Shown here piece by piece: positions 17,826 to 26,837 of a stretch of 64,000 nt of DNA. The notes below the pieces were generated by a model. It was not told the DNA's origin, searched no databases, and was given only the letters and a program-made list of their open reading frames with translations. The DNA is from Bacillota bacterium (GTDB taxonomy: Bacteria; Bacillota; Clostridia; Lachnospirales; Lachnospiraceae). The stretch covers positions 1-64,000 of the forward strand of contig JAEYFP010000020.1 in NCBI GenBank assembly GCA_023402845.1, read 5' to 3'. Made by a program: the position numbers and the translations under genes. The stretch's first letter is position 1, and the number at the start of each line of letters is the position of its first letter.

Positions 17826-17842
17826 TTAAAGAGAGGAAATTT

Positions 17843-19990
17843 ATGAGAAGAGAAGAAGCCAGAAAAAAAGCGGAGGCACTCGTGTTAAAGATGACACTGG
17901 AGGAAAAGGCTTCCCAATTAAAGTATGATGCGCCTGCAATTGAACGGCTCGGTGTTCCGGCATATAACTGGTGGAACGAGGGTCTGCACGGTGTGGCAAG
18001 AGCCGGTACGGCGACCATGTTTCCGCAGGCGATCGGGATGGCGGCTGCCTTTGACGATTCGCTGCTTGAGGAAGTGGCAGATGTTGTTGCGACAGAGGCG
18101 AGGGCGATGTACAACGCCTATTCCGCCGAGGGCGACCGGGATATTTATAAAGGGCTCACGATGTGGTCTCCGAATGTAAATATTTTCCGCGACCCGCGCT
18201 GGGGAAGGGGACATGAGACCTATGGAGAGGATCCGTATCTGACAGGCAGACTCGGTGTGGCATTTGTAAAAGGCCTGCAGGGCGATGGAGAATTTAAAAA
18301 GACAGTGGCCTGTGCCAAGCACTATGCGGTGCATTCCGGGCCGGAGGCGGTACGCCACGAATTTGATGCCAAGGTCTGTTTAAAGGATCTGTACGAAACG
18401 TATCTGCCTACATTTGAAGCGTGTGTGAAGGAAGCACAGGTGGAGGGCGTCATGGGCGCCTATAACCGTACGAACGGACAGCCGTGCTGTGCGCATGATC
18501 TGCTGATCGGTGAGATTTTGCGGGGAGACTGGGGATTTGAGGGCTATTATGTATCGGACTGTTGGGCACTCAAGGACTTTCATGAGCATCACATGGTGAC
18601 AAAGACGCCTGTAGAGTCCGCGGCACTTGCACTGAATAAAGGCTGTGATATTAATTGCGGAAATATTTATCTGCTTGTTATAAAGGCATGCAGGGAGGGA
18701 CTTGTCAAGGAAGAGACAATTACGCAGGCAGCCGTCAGGCTGTTCACGACGCGGTACCTGCTGGGCCTGTTTGACGGCAGCGAATATGACAATATTTCCT
18801 ACGAGGAAGTGGAAAGCAAGGAACACCGGCAGCTGGCCGTCGAGGTAGCTGAAAAGTGTATGGTGCTTTTGAAAAATGACGATCTGCTGCCGCTTAATAA
18901 AAACAAGCTTAGGACGCTTGGGGTGATTGGGCCGAATGCCAACAGCCGCAAGGCACTGATTGGAAATTACCACGGTACGTCATCACGGTATCAGACAATT
19001 TTGGAAGGAATTCAGGAGGAAGTCGGAGATTCCGCACGAATTTATTATTCCGAGGGCTGTCACTTGTTTCGGGATCGTGTAGAGCATCTTGCATGGCCCG
19101 ATGACCGCATTTCCGAGGCAGTCATTGTGGCGAAGAAATCGGATGCCGTTGTACTCTGCCTTGGTTTGGATGAATCATTAGAGGGTGAGGAAGGAGATAC
19201 CGGCAACAGCTATGCTTCGGGTGACAAGGATGATTTGAACCTGCCGGAATCCCAGAGACGGCTGCTTGAAGCCGTTGCCGGGACAGGTACGCCGGTTATT
19301 TTGATTGTTATGACCGGAAGTGCGATGGACTTGTCATTTGCGAAACAGCATCCGAATGTGAGAGCTATTTTACAGGCATGGTATCCGGGTGCCGAGGGAG
19401 GAAAGGCGGCTGCAAACCTTCTGTTCGGAAAGAAATCTCCGTCAGGCAAGCTTCCGGTCACATTTTATAACTCACTTGATGAGCTTCCGGCTTTTGAGGA
19501 CTACAGCATGGGGGGAAGGACCTACCGCTATATGACCAAAGAAGCGCAGTATCCGTTTGGTTACGGATTGACCTACACAGAGGTTGCGTTGTCGGATGCA
19601 AGACTGATAGATCCTGCGCAGCTTGCGGCACTTGTAAACGATACGCCTGAAAAGCTGTATGAGTCTCATTTTCAAGCTTCCGTTAAAATAAAGAATGTCG
19701 GCGGCCATGATACGGAAGAGGTTATCGAGGCATATATCAAAAACTTAAAATCTCCGTATGCCGTAAAAAATTACAGTCTGTGCGGATTTAAGCGGATGCT
19801 GCTCAAGTCAGGGGAGGAGAAGGAGATTATGCTGACAATTCCTGCAAGGGCGCTTTTGACTGTGAATGAAGAGGGAAAGTACCTTTTGGAAAGCAACGCA
19901 TTCACGCTTTATCTCGGTGTCAGCCAGCCGGACGAGGTGAGCGTCGGACTTTGCGGCGTGAAGCCCTTGGAAATTTCAATTATGTTATAA
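17843..19990 (+). CDS. glycoside hydrolase family 3, probable beta-xylosidase or beta-glucosidase
   Basis: The 715-residue GH3 enzyme has the barrel domain first (WWNEGLHGVARAG near residue 33; KHYAVHSGPE), the probable nucleophile Asp239 in VSDCWAL, then the alpha/beta sandwich and a C-terminal fibronectin-III-like domain starting around residue 610. The WWNEGLHG motif and SDCWAL are typical of the xylan 1,4-beta-xylosidase branch, so it likely trims imported xylo-oligosaccharides. There is no signal peptide, which fits cytoplasmic action after import by the upstream transporter. Beta-glucosidase activity cannot be excluded. Confidence 0.88.
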   Translation: MRREEARKKAEALVLKMTLEEKASQLKYDAPAIERLGVPAYNWWNEGLHGVARAGTATMFPQAIGMAAAFDDSLLEEVADVVATEARAMYNAYSAEGDRDIYKGLTMWSPNVNIFRDPRWGRGHETYGEDPYLTGRLGVAFVKGLQGDGEFKKTVACAKHYAVHSGPEAVRHEFDAKVCLKDLYETYLPTFEACVKEAQVEGVMGAYNRTNGQPCCAHDLLIGEILRGDWGFEGYYVSDCWALKDFHEHHMVTKTPVESAALALNKGCDINCGNIYLLVIKACREGLVKEETITQAAVRLFTTRYLLGLFDGSEYDNISYEEVESKEHRQLAVEVAEKCMVLLKNDDLLPLNKNKLRTLGVIGPNANSRKALIGNYHGTSSRYQTILEGIQEEVGDSARIYYSEGCHLFRDRVEHLAWPDDRISEAVIVAKKSDAVVLCLGLDESLEGEEGDTGNSYASGDKDDLNLPESQRRLLEAVAGTGTPVILIVMTGSAMDLSFAKQHPNVRAILQAWYPGAEGGKAAANLLFGKKSPSGKLPVTFYNSLDELPAFEDYSMGGRTYRYMTKEAQYPFGYGLTYTEVALSDARLIDPAQLAALVNDTPEKLYESHFQASVKIKNVGGHDTEEVIEAYIKNLKSPYAVKNYSLCGFKRMLLKSGEEKEIMLTIPARALLTVNEEGKYLLESNAFTLYLGVSQPDEVSVGLCGVKPLEISIML

Positions 19991-19997
19991 GATATGG

Positions 19998-20035
19998 AAC
20001 AAACAGTCCGGACATTGATGTCCGGGCTGTTTGTT
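19998..20035 (+). terminator. intrinsic terminator after the GH3 gene
   Basis: Seventeen-base arms (19998-20014 and 20019-20035) match at 16 of 17 positions around TTGA. The right arm ends in TGTTTGTT. It closes the importer-GH3 operon. Confidence 0.65.
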
Positions 20036-20053
20036 AGTGCATACAAGTTTTTA

Positions 20054-20082
20054 TTGACAATAAGTGAATGATCATTTATTAT
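20054..20082 (+). promoter_or_regulatory. tetR promoter with embedded TetR-type operator
   Basis: TTGACA (20054-20059) and TATTAT (20077-20082) have 17-bp spacing. The spacer contains ATAAGTGAATGATCATTTAT (20060-20079), which matches 18 of 20 bases of the reverse complement of 20738-20757 ahead of lon. A repressor bound here would block polymerase. Confidence 0.65.
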
Positions 20083-20104
20083 ATAAACAGATGGAGGTAG
20101 CTGC

Positions 20105-20668
20105 ATGAGAAAAAAAGATGATGAAAAGGTAAGAAGCATTAAAGAAGCCGTTATCAAGCTGATTCTCCAGGAAGGATTTCATGGCGCTTCTATCTCTAAG
20201 ATTGCCAAGATGGCGGGAGTTTCTCCGGCAACCGTTTATATATACTATGAAAACAAAGAAAATATGCTGCAGGACATTTATACCGAATACTCGGAAGAGA
20301 TCTATGATTATTTACTGGATAGGGTCAATAGAAGCATGGGAGGGCCGCAGCTGATTGAGATGCTTGCCAGAAGCTATTATAACTATATATGGGAACACCA
20401 GGAAATTTATAGCTTTGTTGAACAGTTTTCAAATTGCCCCTCTCTGGCCAACCATTGTTCGGGAAAAAAGAACATCTGCAATATATACAGCTTGATTGCG
20501 GAGATGAAGCGGAATAAAATTATTAAAGAATATAACGAGGAAAATTTGCTGGCTATCATTTTTTATCCGGTAAAAGCGATAGCTGTTGATATTCATAAAA
20601 GTGAGGCAGAGAAAGAGGTGCTGCTGAAGGAGATGATCAATATCATACAATATGCAATATTGGTATAA
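20105..20668 (+). CDS. TetR-family transcriptional regulator
   Basis: The 187-residue protein has the TetR DNA-binding head (ASISKIAKMAGVSPATVYIYYENKENM, about 32-58) and a variable helical ligand domain. GGAGG lies upstream of the start. It lies directly before lon with 112 bases between, and the same 20-bp operator occurs before both genes, so it probably represses itself and lon. The inducer is unknown. Confidence 0.9.
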   Translation: MRKKDDEKVRSIKEAVIKLILQEGFHGASISKIAKMAGVSPATVYIYYENKENMLQDIYTEYSEEIYDYLLDRVNRSMGGPQLIEMLARSYYNYIWEHQEIYSFVEQFSNCPSLANHCSGKKNICNIYSLIAEMKRNKIIKEYNEENLLAIIFYPVKAIAVDIHKSEAEKEVLLKEMINIIQYAILV

Positions 20669-20737
20669 TACCAGTTACAGGCGGGATAATTTTCTGAATT
20701 AATTTTCAGAACGATCCCGCAAATATATAACAGATCT

Positions 20738-20757
20738 ATAAATGAATATTCACTTAT
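20738..20757. promoter_or_regulatory. second copy of the TetR-type operator, upstream of lon
   Basis: On the minus strand it reads ATAAGTGAATATTCATTTAT, differing from the tetR-promoter site in only two central bases. TGAATATTCA is a perfect palindrome at its core. It lies 23 bases before the lon start codon. Confidence 0.65.
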
Positions 20758-20780
20758 CACGTGTATGAAAGGAGAACAAT

Positions 20781-23153
20781 ATGAAAGAGAACAGCAATAT
20801 GCGAGGGATCGTATTACCGATATCCAATACGGTTTTATTGCCGGATGTAGAAACAAAGATTTTTATGAAAACATCGGATGATACACAGCTGAGTTATCTG
20901 GAGCATGATGCAGCAGCGAAAATAGCGTTGCCGCTGAAACAGAATCTTGGGCAGGAGGCACTAAAGGAAGAAGATTTTTATAAGATAGGAATCACCTTTT
21001 TTGTAAAAGAAATCGAGAAAACAGCAAAAGGAATTCAATTGTCGGTAAAAACGGCGGACAGGATTATGCTCAAAGAGCTTCAATTTGAAGAGGGCGTGAT
21101 ACATGCGGAATATGAGCTTTTCCCGGAGGAGAAGGATCTGAACGAAGCAGGCCAGGAGGAGTTACTTGATTATTTCAAGAAAATCGTCCGTGAAATCAGC
21201 GAAAAGTTTGAGGGCGGAGAACAGTACGTCAAAATGATCGATGAGTTCAAAGATCTGAATTCCCTGATTGTGTATTTGAGTCAGTTTATACAGATATCAA
21301 ATGAAGAAAAATATGAGCTTCTGAAAACCGATTCCCGCAGGGAACGGGCGCTTCTCTTTATGGATCGCCTGCTTAAGCAAAAGGAAGCCATTGAATTGCA
21401 GATGCAGATATCTGAGAAATTTTCGGAGAAGGCCAACAAATATTACAGGGAATCCGTGCTCAGGGAGCAGCTGAAAGTTATTCAGGAGGAATTGAACGAG
21501 GGCAAGGAAGCAAAGAAAGACAAAGATTATACGGCCAGAATAGAGGATGCCCAGATGCCTGCGGATATCAGGGAGGCAGCCCTCGAAGAGCTGGATAAGC
21601 TGGAAGCCCAGGGACCGCACGGTTCCGAATATAATGTTCTGCGTAATTACCTTGATCTTTTGATTCAGCTGCCGTGGAAAAAGTCAGAACAAGGGCCGGT
21701 CAATCTCGGAGCGGCACGACAGATTTTGGATGAGCAGCATTACGGATTGAAAAAGGTCAAAGACAGGATCATTCAGCACCTGGCGGTCATGCAGCTCAAA
21801 AACGGGAAAAAGGGTTCCATTCTTCTGCTTGTCGGGCCTCCCGGCACAGGCAAAACAAGCCTTGGAAAGAGCATTGCCGAGGCGCTTGACAGGAAGTATA
21901 TCCGTTTGAGCTTAGGTGGAATCCGGGATGAGGCTGAAATTCGGGGACACCGCAGAACGTATGTAGGGGCTATGCCGGGGAGAATTATGCAGAGCATCAA
22001 AAAGGCAGGCGTGAGCAATCCCGTCATGATTCTTGACGAGGTGGATAAGCTGATGAGCGGCGGTTTCGGAGGAGATCCCGCCAGTGCCTTGCTGGAGGTG
22101 CTCGACCCTGAACAAAACAGCACCTTTACGGATCATTATTTGGACGTGCCCTATGACCTGTCCGATGTTTTCTTTGTCGCGACGGCGAATACGACGGAAA
22201 GCATTCCCGGGCCGCTGCTGGATCGCATGGAAGTGATTCAGATTTCCAGTTACACGGCAGATGAGAAATTTCATATCGGGAAAAATCATTTGATACCGGC
22301 TGTCCTGGAGGAACATGGACTGACAGCGGAGCAAATGATTGTGGAAGATGATATTCTGCAGAAGATAATTAATGACTATACATTGGAAGCAGGAGTCAGG
22401 GGCCTGAAAAAACAGCTGTCCGCCCTTGCCAGGGTAACCTCCGAAAAGATCGTGTCAAACAAGGTTGAACTGCCTTATAAGATTAAGGCCCAAGAATTGG
22501 AGGAGTTTCTGGGAAGGAAGGTGTCACGGCATGATATGGCGCAACAGGATAATCCTCCCGGTGTGGTTACGGGACTCGCATGGACACCTGTGGGCGGAGA
22601 AATTCTTTTTATTGAGGTTACCGATATGCCCGGAAGCGGAGAGGTCATGCTTACCGGCAAGCTGGGAGAAGTCATGAAAGAATCAGCCAGGATTTCTTTG
22701 AGTCTCTTGAAATCGAGGCTGCCGCTTGATTCCGTTAATTTTAAAGAAAAGGATCTGCATATTCATGTTCCGTCGGGAGCCGTTCCCAAAGACGGTCCGT
22801 CAGCGGGCATCGCGCTGTTTACCGCCCTTGCCTCCCTGGTAACGGGGAAAAAGGTGGATTCAAAAATTGCAATGACAGGAGAAATTACATTAAGGGGCGC
22901 TGTTCTGCCGATAGGCGGATTGAAGGAAAAACTGCTGGGCGCCCAAAGGGCCGGTATTAGAAAAGTGCTGATACCAAAGGACAATGCCGCCGATCTGAAG
23001 GATGTACCCGAAGAAGTCAGAAACCAGCTTACGGTAATCCCCGTAGAAACCGTGGAAGATGTAATGAAAGAAACCTTGGGGATTTCTCTGCCGAGAATAG
23101 AGCATATGTTTCATCAAATACAAGAAACAAGGAAATTATTAGGAAGCAGTTAA
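20781..23153 (+). CDS. lon: ATP-dependent protease Lon
   Basis: Lon unfolds and degrades damaged or regulatory proteins in the cytoplasm. The 790-residue protein has the N-terminal substrate domain, an AAA+ domain with Walker A GPPGTGKTS near residue 352 and Walker B ILDEVDK, and a C-terminal protease domain with the Ser674-Lys717 dyad (KDGPSAG and GGLKEK). The length matches full bacterial LonA. The start follows AAAGGAG. The adjacent TetR gene with a shared operator suggests dedicated, signal-dependent expression, unlike the heat-shock control typical of lon. A second housekeeping lon may exist elsewhere. Confidence 0.95.
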   Translation: MKENSNMRGIVLPISNTVLLPDVETKIFMKTSDDTQLSYLEHDAAAKIALPLKQNLGQEALKEEDFYKIGITFFVKEIEKTAKGIQLSVKTADRIMLKELQFEEGVIHAEYELFPEEKDLNEAGQEELLDYFKKIVREISEKFEGGEQYVKMIDEFKDLNSLIVYLSQFIQISNEEKYELLKTDSRRERALLFMDRLLKQKEAIELQMQISEKFSEKANKYYRESVLREQLKVIQEELNEGKEAKKDKDYTARIEDAQMPADIREAALEELDKLEAQGPHGSEYNVLRNYLDLLIQLPWKKSEQGPVNLGAARQILDEQHYGLKKVKDRIIQHLAVMQLKNGKKGSILLLVGPPGTGKTSLGKSIAEALDRKYIRLSLGGIRDEAEIRGHRRTYVGAMPGRIMQSIKKAGVSNPVMILDEVDKLMSGGFGGDPASALLEVLDPEQNSTFTDHYLDVPYDLSDVFFVATANTTESIPGPLLDRMEVIQISSYTADEKFHIGKNHLIPAVLEEHGLTAEQMIVEDDILQKIINDYTLEAGVRGLKKQLSALARVTSEKIVSNKVELPYKIKAQELEEFLGRKVSRHDMAQQDNPPGVVTGLAWTPVGGEILFIEVTDMPGSGEVMLTGKLGEVMKESARISLSLLKSRLPLDSVNFKEKDLHIHVPSGAVPKDGPSAGIALFTALASLVTGKKVDSKIAMTGEITLRGAVLPIGGLKEKLLGAQRAGIRKVLIPKDNAADLKDVPEEVRNQLTVIPVETVEDVMKETLGISLPRIEHMFHQIQETRKLLGSS

Positions 23154-23341
23154 TTCTTTGTTCTTCTCATTGAAGCGTTTAGTACCTGCATACGGTACGC
23201 CTGTAATAATCGTCCGATGCTGCCGACGATGAAATTATAAGCCGGATGATTGTTGAAATAGATAGAAAGTGATAAAATGAATTTAGAAATAAGATGATGA
23301 ACGTCATCATAAAATTCAAATAAAACGCAAGGAGGCGGAGT
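23154..23341. promoter_or_regulatory. intergenic region with a 17-bp palindrome
   Basis: No gene is seen. ATGATGA-ACG-TCATCAT (23294-23310) is a perfect 7-3-7 inverted repeat 31 bases before the aldo/keto reductase start, a possible operator. The regulator is not identified. Confidence 0.4.
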
Positions 23342-24454
23342 ATGTACTATAAGGAATACGGCAATACGGGGATGCGTGTGTCGGCGGTTGGACTCGGTAC
23401 GATGCGCTATGATGAGGAGGACATCAAGGCGGGAAGATTTCAAAAGTGTGCGGAAATCCCGTTGTATGCCTTTGAAAAGGGAATTAACTATTGGGATACG
23501 GCGCCGTTTTATTGTGATGATAAGAGTGAAATTGTGACGGGAATTGCGCTTTCTCAGGTGGAGAGGAGCAAGGTCTATGTGACCTCAAAGGCGAATCTCG
23601 GTACCTATGGCGGTGAGAAGGCCGGAGACTTAAAGGATGCGTTTCAAAAGAGACTGGAACTTTCTCTGCAAAGACTGAAGACCGACTATATCGACTTTTA
23701 TCATATGTGGTGTATGCTGAGTCTTCCGTCGTGGGAGAAGCATATGGAACTGCTTTACGGCTTTTATGAGGATGCCAGGGCGCAGGGACTGATCAGGAAT
23801 ATTGTGTTTTCTTCACATATGCAGGGCAATGACATCGAGACGGTCGTTGCGACGGGAAAATTTAAGGGGATGCTGATTGGCTACAACGCATTAAACTATC
23901 GTTTCAGACAGAGCGGCATCGAAGCAGCGTACAATAAGGGAATGGGAGTTGTTGTTATGAATCCGCTTGGCGGCGGCATGATTCCGTTAAATGCGCAGGC
24001 ATTTTCCTATCTGACAGAGGGCACCGATTTGACGGTGCCGCAGGCGGCACTTCGCTTTGTGGCCTCTCATAAGGAAATTACAGTCACACTTGCAGGCTGT
24101 ACGACGAAAGAACACGTCGATGATGCGGTAAAGGCGGTAGAAAACCTTGAAGAAAGTCCTGCGAGAGAAATCGGGGCCCGTTATGCGGATAAAGGCATTG
24201 CATTGAATAATCTCTGCACCGGATGCGGATACTGCAAAGGCTGCCCAAAGGATATTCCGATTCCGAAATATATGGACAGTTATAACCAAATGCTGTTAAG
24301 CGGCAGTGAAAAGGATATTCAGTCGCGTCTGGATGCGCATTGGGGAATTAAACGCGATGCGGCAAAAACCTGTATTGCCTGCGGCAAATGTGAACGTCAG
24401 TGCACCCAGCACCTGCCGATTATTGAACGGCTGGTAAAAATTGCACAAGGATAA
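23342..24454 (+). CDS. aldo/keto reductase with C-terminal 2x[4Fe-4S] ferredoxin domain
   Basis: The 370-residue protein has an aldo/keto reductase barrel (YGNTGMRVSAVGLGTMR start, WDTAPFY with the catalytic Asp-Tyr area, VTSKANL with Lys) followed from about residue 285 by a ferredoxin-like tail with CTGCGYCKGC and CIACGKCERQC. Such fused proteins are common in anaerobic Firmicutes; they reduce carbonyl compounds, but natural substrates are mostly unknown. AAGGAGG precedes the start. It stands alone between lon and the next TetR gene. Confidence 0.88.
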   Translation: MYYKEYGNTGMRVSAVGLGTMRYDEEDIKAGRFQKCAEIPLYAFEKGINYWDTAPFYCDDKSEIVTGIALSQVERSKVYVTSKANLGTYGGEKAGDLKDAFQKRLELSLQRLKTDYIDFYHMWCMLSLPSWEKHMELLYGFYEDARAQGLIRNIVFSSHMQGNDIETVVATGKFKGMLIGYNALNYRFRQSGIEAAYNKGMGVVVMNPLGGGMIPLNAQAFSYLTEGTDLTVPQAALRFVASHKEITVTLAGCTTKEHVDDAVKAVENLEESPAREIGARYADKGIALNNLCTGCGYCKGCPKDIPIPKYMDSYNQMLLSGSEKDIQSRLDAHWGIKRDAAKTCIACGKCERQCTQHLPIIERLVKIAQG

Positions 24455-24491
24455 CTGCGAAAAATTTATTGTTTATGAAAAAGGAAGGTAC

Positions 24492-24551
24492 TTGACAGCT
24501 ATTCTTTTCTTATGCTATATTTAGACCATCGGTTTAGACCGGTGGTCTAAA
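24492..24551 (+). promoter_or_regulatory. promoter and long palindromic operator of the second tetR
   Basis: TTGACA (24492-24497) and TATATT (24516-24521) form the promoter. TTTAGACCATCGG (24520-24532) and CCGGTGGTCTAAA (24539-24551) are inverted copies with one mismatch around TTTAGA, starting at the -10 box. This is a typical autoregulatory TetR site. TTTAGACC also occurs a third time in the centre. Confidence 0.7.
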
Positions 24552-24568
24552 TATTTGGAGGTGAACAG

Positions 24569-25201
24569 GTGGCAAAGATGATCGAGGGCGTGACGGAAAA
24601 GCTTTTAGAGTACGCTAAGGAGGAGTTCCTTTCCAACGGATATGAGAATGCATCCCTGCGGACAATAGCCGAAAAAGCAGGTTCCAGCAAAAGCTCTATT
24701 TTATATCGGTATCAGGACAAGGAGGGCCTGTACTGTGCCGTTGTACAGCCGGTAGCGGATGGTTTTTGCAAAATGATGAAGGAGGCGCTCGGCGCATTTT
24801 CAGATTTACCACCAAACCAGCAGACAGAGCAGTTGCACTTTGATACTAAGAGCAGGGTTTCTTCTATTCTGGATTACATTTATGACCATTTCGATGAATT
24901 TAAGATTCTGCTTACAAGCGGTGAAACAAGTGTGGAGCAAAGCTTTATGCATGCTCTTGTGGATATAGATACCGATACGACACTGCGTTATATCGAAGAA
25001 AGCGGGAATGATGCGATCAAATCAGGCCGTCTGACGCAGGAGTTGGCACATATCCTTTCCTATGCATTTTATTCCGGAGTCTTTGAAGTGGTTATTCATG
25101 ATATGCCGAAAGAAGAAGCGATGAAACACCTCTGGAGATTGAGCTGGTTTTATAATGCCGGCTGGAAAACCATACTGAACGGGGGTGATGATGGAACTTG
25201 A
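24569..25201 (+). CDS. TetR/AcrR-family transcriptional regulator
   Basis: The 210-residue protein has an N-terminal TetR HTH (ASLRTIAEKAGSSKSSILYRYQDKEGL, about 28-54) and a helical sensor domain. It starts with GTG at 24569, seven bases after GGAGG. It is the first gene of the ECF/ABC cassette, lies behind a large palindrome, and its stop overlaps the next start. It likely represses the cassette until a transported compound or stress signal binds. Confidence 0.9.
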   Translation: MAKMIEGVTEKLLEYAKEEFLSNGYENASLRTIAEKAGSSKSSILYRYQDKEGLYCAVVQPVADGFCKMMKEALGAFSDLPPNQQTEQLHFDTKSRVSSILDYIYDHFDEFKILLTSGETSVEQSFMHALVDIDTDTTLRYIEESGNDAIKSGRLTQELAHILSYAFYSGVFEVVIHDMPKEEAMKHLWRLSWFYNAGWKTILNGGDDGT

Positions 25202-25404
25202 CAGGATGGATAGATGAGGATGGCTGGATTCACTGCCCCTGCTGCGGAAATAAAACGCGGACAAAGGTCAACCCGGATACGGTGCTGGATCGGTTTCCGT
25301 TATTTTGTCCTAAATGCGGGAAGGAGCATGTCATAACAGTCCGGAATGATAACGTTATATCAGCAGAGCAATCAGAGCCAGACGCTAAGACGCAGAGCCG
25401 GTAA
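25198..25404 (+). CDS. cysteine-rich KTR-domain small protein
   Basis: This 68-residue protein has two zinc-knuckle-like pairs, Cys13-x2-Cys16 and Cys37-x2-Cys40, with the Lys-Thr-Arg signature at 19-21 (CGNKTR). This matches the Cys-rich KTR family, whose function is unknown and which may bind zinc. The only usable start in frame is TTG 25198, overlapping the tetR stop by 4 bases. The stop lies inside the stem of a strong terminator-like hairpin. Confidence 0.78.
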   Translation: MTGWIDEDGWIHCPCCGNKTRTKVNPDTVLDRFPLFCPKCGKEHVITVRNDNVISAEQSEPDAKTQSR

Positions 25405-25445
25405 TTTGCAGAGGGAACACCCTTGCAGATTACCGGCTTTATTTG
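25396..25445 (+). terminator. hairpin overlapping the KTR stop codon, terminator or attenuator
   Basis: Arms 25396-25410 and 25424-25438 pair at 14 of 15 positions and run into TTTATTT. It separates the regulator and KTR genes from the transporter genes, so it may lower or gate downstream transcription. Confidence 0.65.
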
Positions 25446-25473
25446 ATTGAAATTTAAATTTGAAGGAGAACTC

Positions 25474-26064
25474 ATGACGATGGAAAAGAAAAAAATTGGT
25501 GTACGTGATCTTGTTAATACAGGTATTTTTACCGTGTTGAACTTTGTGCTGTTCTTTGTGACGGCATTTACGGGCTTTGTTCCGGCAATGGCTGTTTTTT
25601 TTACAGTGCTGTTGGCATTTGCTGCCGGCATTCCGAATATTTTGTTTTTTACTAAAATAGATAAATTTGGATTGGTGACCATTATGGGAACTCTTCTGGG
25701 GCTGATTAATTTTCTGTCGGGCTATGGGCCCTATCCGCTGATTGCAGGCATTGGCTGCGGCCTCATTTCAGATCTGATCATGAAAGCAGGCAAATATAAA
25801 GGCTGGAGAACCATGCTACTTGGTTATGTCGTATTTTCCGAATGGGCAATCGGAACGCAGCTGCCTATGTTTATCATGGGAAAATCCTATGCTGAGATGT
25901 ATCGCGAGTCACAGGGAGATGAGTTTGCCAATACACTTGCAGTGCTTGTTCAAGGTTATATGGTGCCCGTTGTGATCGCATCGATAGCAATTGCGGCAGT
26001 TTTCGGCGCTTATCTGGGACGCGCCGTTCTTAACAAGCATTTCAGACGAGCGGGGATTGTATAA
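25474..26064 (+). CDS. MptD-family putative ECF transporter S component
   Basis: This 196-residue hydrophobic protein has about five to six membrane segments and resembles the MptD group of energy-coupling-factor substrate-binding (S) proteins. The S component sits in the membrane and binds a vitamin-like small molecule. ATG 25474 is preferred because AAGGAG lies seven bases upstream; frames further upstream lack a site. The T component follows immediately. The substrate is not evident. Confidence 0.8.
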   Translation: MTMEKKKIGVRDLVNTGIFTVLNFVLFFVTAFTGFVPAMAVFFTVLLAFAAGIPNILFFTKIDKFGLVTIMGTLLGLINFLSGYGPYPLIAGIGCGLISDLIMKAGKYKGWRTMLLGYVVFSEWAIGTQLPMFIMGKSYAEMYRESQGDEFANTLAVLVQGYMVPVVIASIAIAAVFGAYLGRAVLNKHFRRAGIV

Positions 26065-26784
26065 ATGACGGGCGTTTTATCGGTCGGAGAAGGGCGTGCC
26101 ATAATCAGACCGGATCCTCGTACAAAGCTTTACATACTGCTTATTTTTAGTTTAATCACATGTTCTTCCGGCTTTGAAGGAATTGACGGTATCATAAAAA
26201 TGATCTTTGCATGCGTTTCGTTTTTGATGCTGCTGAATGTAAAAAAACCGCGTACTGCCATTGTTTATGCCGTACTTTATGTACTGGCTTATCATGGAGA
26301 ACTGCTGCTGCAAAGTGTTCCCGGTTCAAGTGTTCCCGGTATTCTGATTCGTAGTGTTATCCCGGTGATACTTCGTATGATGCCGGGGATGATAGCGGCC
26401 TGGTCTTTTCTGCTTACCACAAAGGTCAGTGAATTCATAGCGGCGATGGAACGGCTTCATGTTACACAAAAAATCACAATACCGTTCGCTGTAATGTTTC
26501 GCTTTTTTCCTACGGTTGCAGAAGAATACCGCAGCATACAATACGCGATGAAAATGCGTGGAGTAGGTATCCGAAGAGGCCCGATAGCCATGCTGGAATA
26601 CCGGCTGGTCCCGCTGATTGTATCGGTTGTGAAAATCGGCGATGATTTGTCTGCTGCTGCCATGACCCGGGGACTGGGCGGCGGCGGAAAAAGAACAAAC
26701 TGCTGCCGCATCGGATTTCATCTTTGGGATGCGGGTTTGTTTCTATTTATGACAGCCGGTTTTCTTATCTTCCTTATTTTTTAA
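26065..26784 (+). CDS. ECF transporter T component
   Basis: The 239-residue membrane protein has the EcfT layout: hydrophobic helices, then a cytoplasmic coupling region with two Ala-x-x-Arg-Gly-like motifs, AMKMRG and AMTRGLGGG, used to grip ATPases. Its ATG directly follows the stop of the S gene. No canonical EcfA1/A2 ATPase pair is present; instead two ABC half-transporters with fused membrane domains follow. Confidence 0.83.
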   Translation: MTGVLSVGEGRAIIRPDPRTKLYILLIFSLITCSSGFEGIDGIIKMIFACVSFLMLLNVKKPRTAIVYAVLYVLAYHGELLLQSVPGSSVPGILIRSVIPVILRMMPGMIAAWSFLLTTKVSEFIAAMERLHVTQKITIPFAVMFRFFPTVAEEYRSIQYAMKMRGVGIRRGPIAMLEYRLVPLIVSVVKIGDDLSAAAMTRGLGGGGKRTNCCRIGFHLWDAGLFLFMTAGFLIFLIF

Positions 26785-26837
26785 AGAAGCTGCCTTGATT
26801 CTCCAAAAATCTTTTTTAAATTTCAACAGGAGACAAT

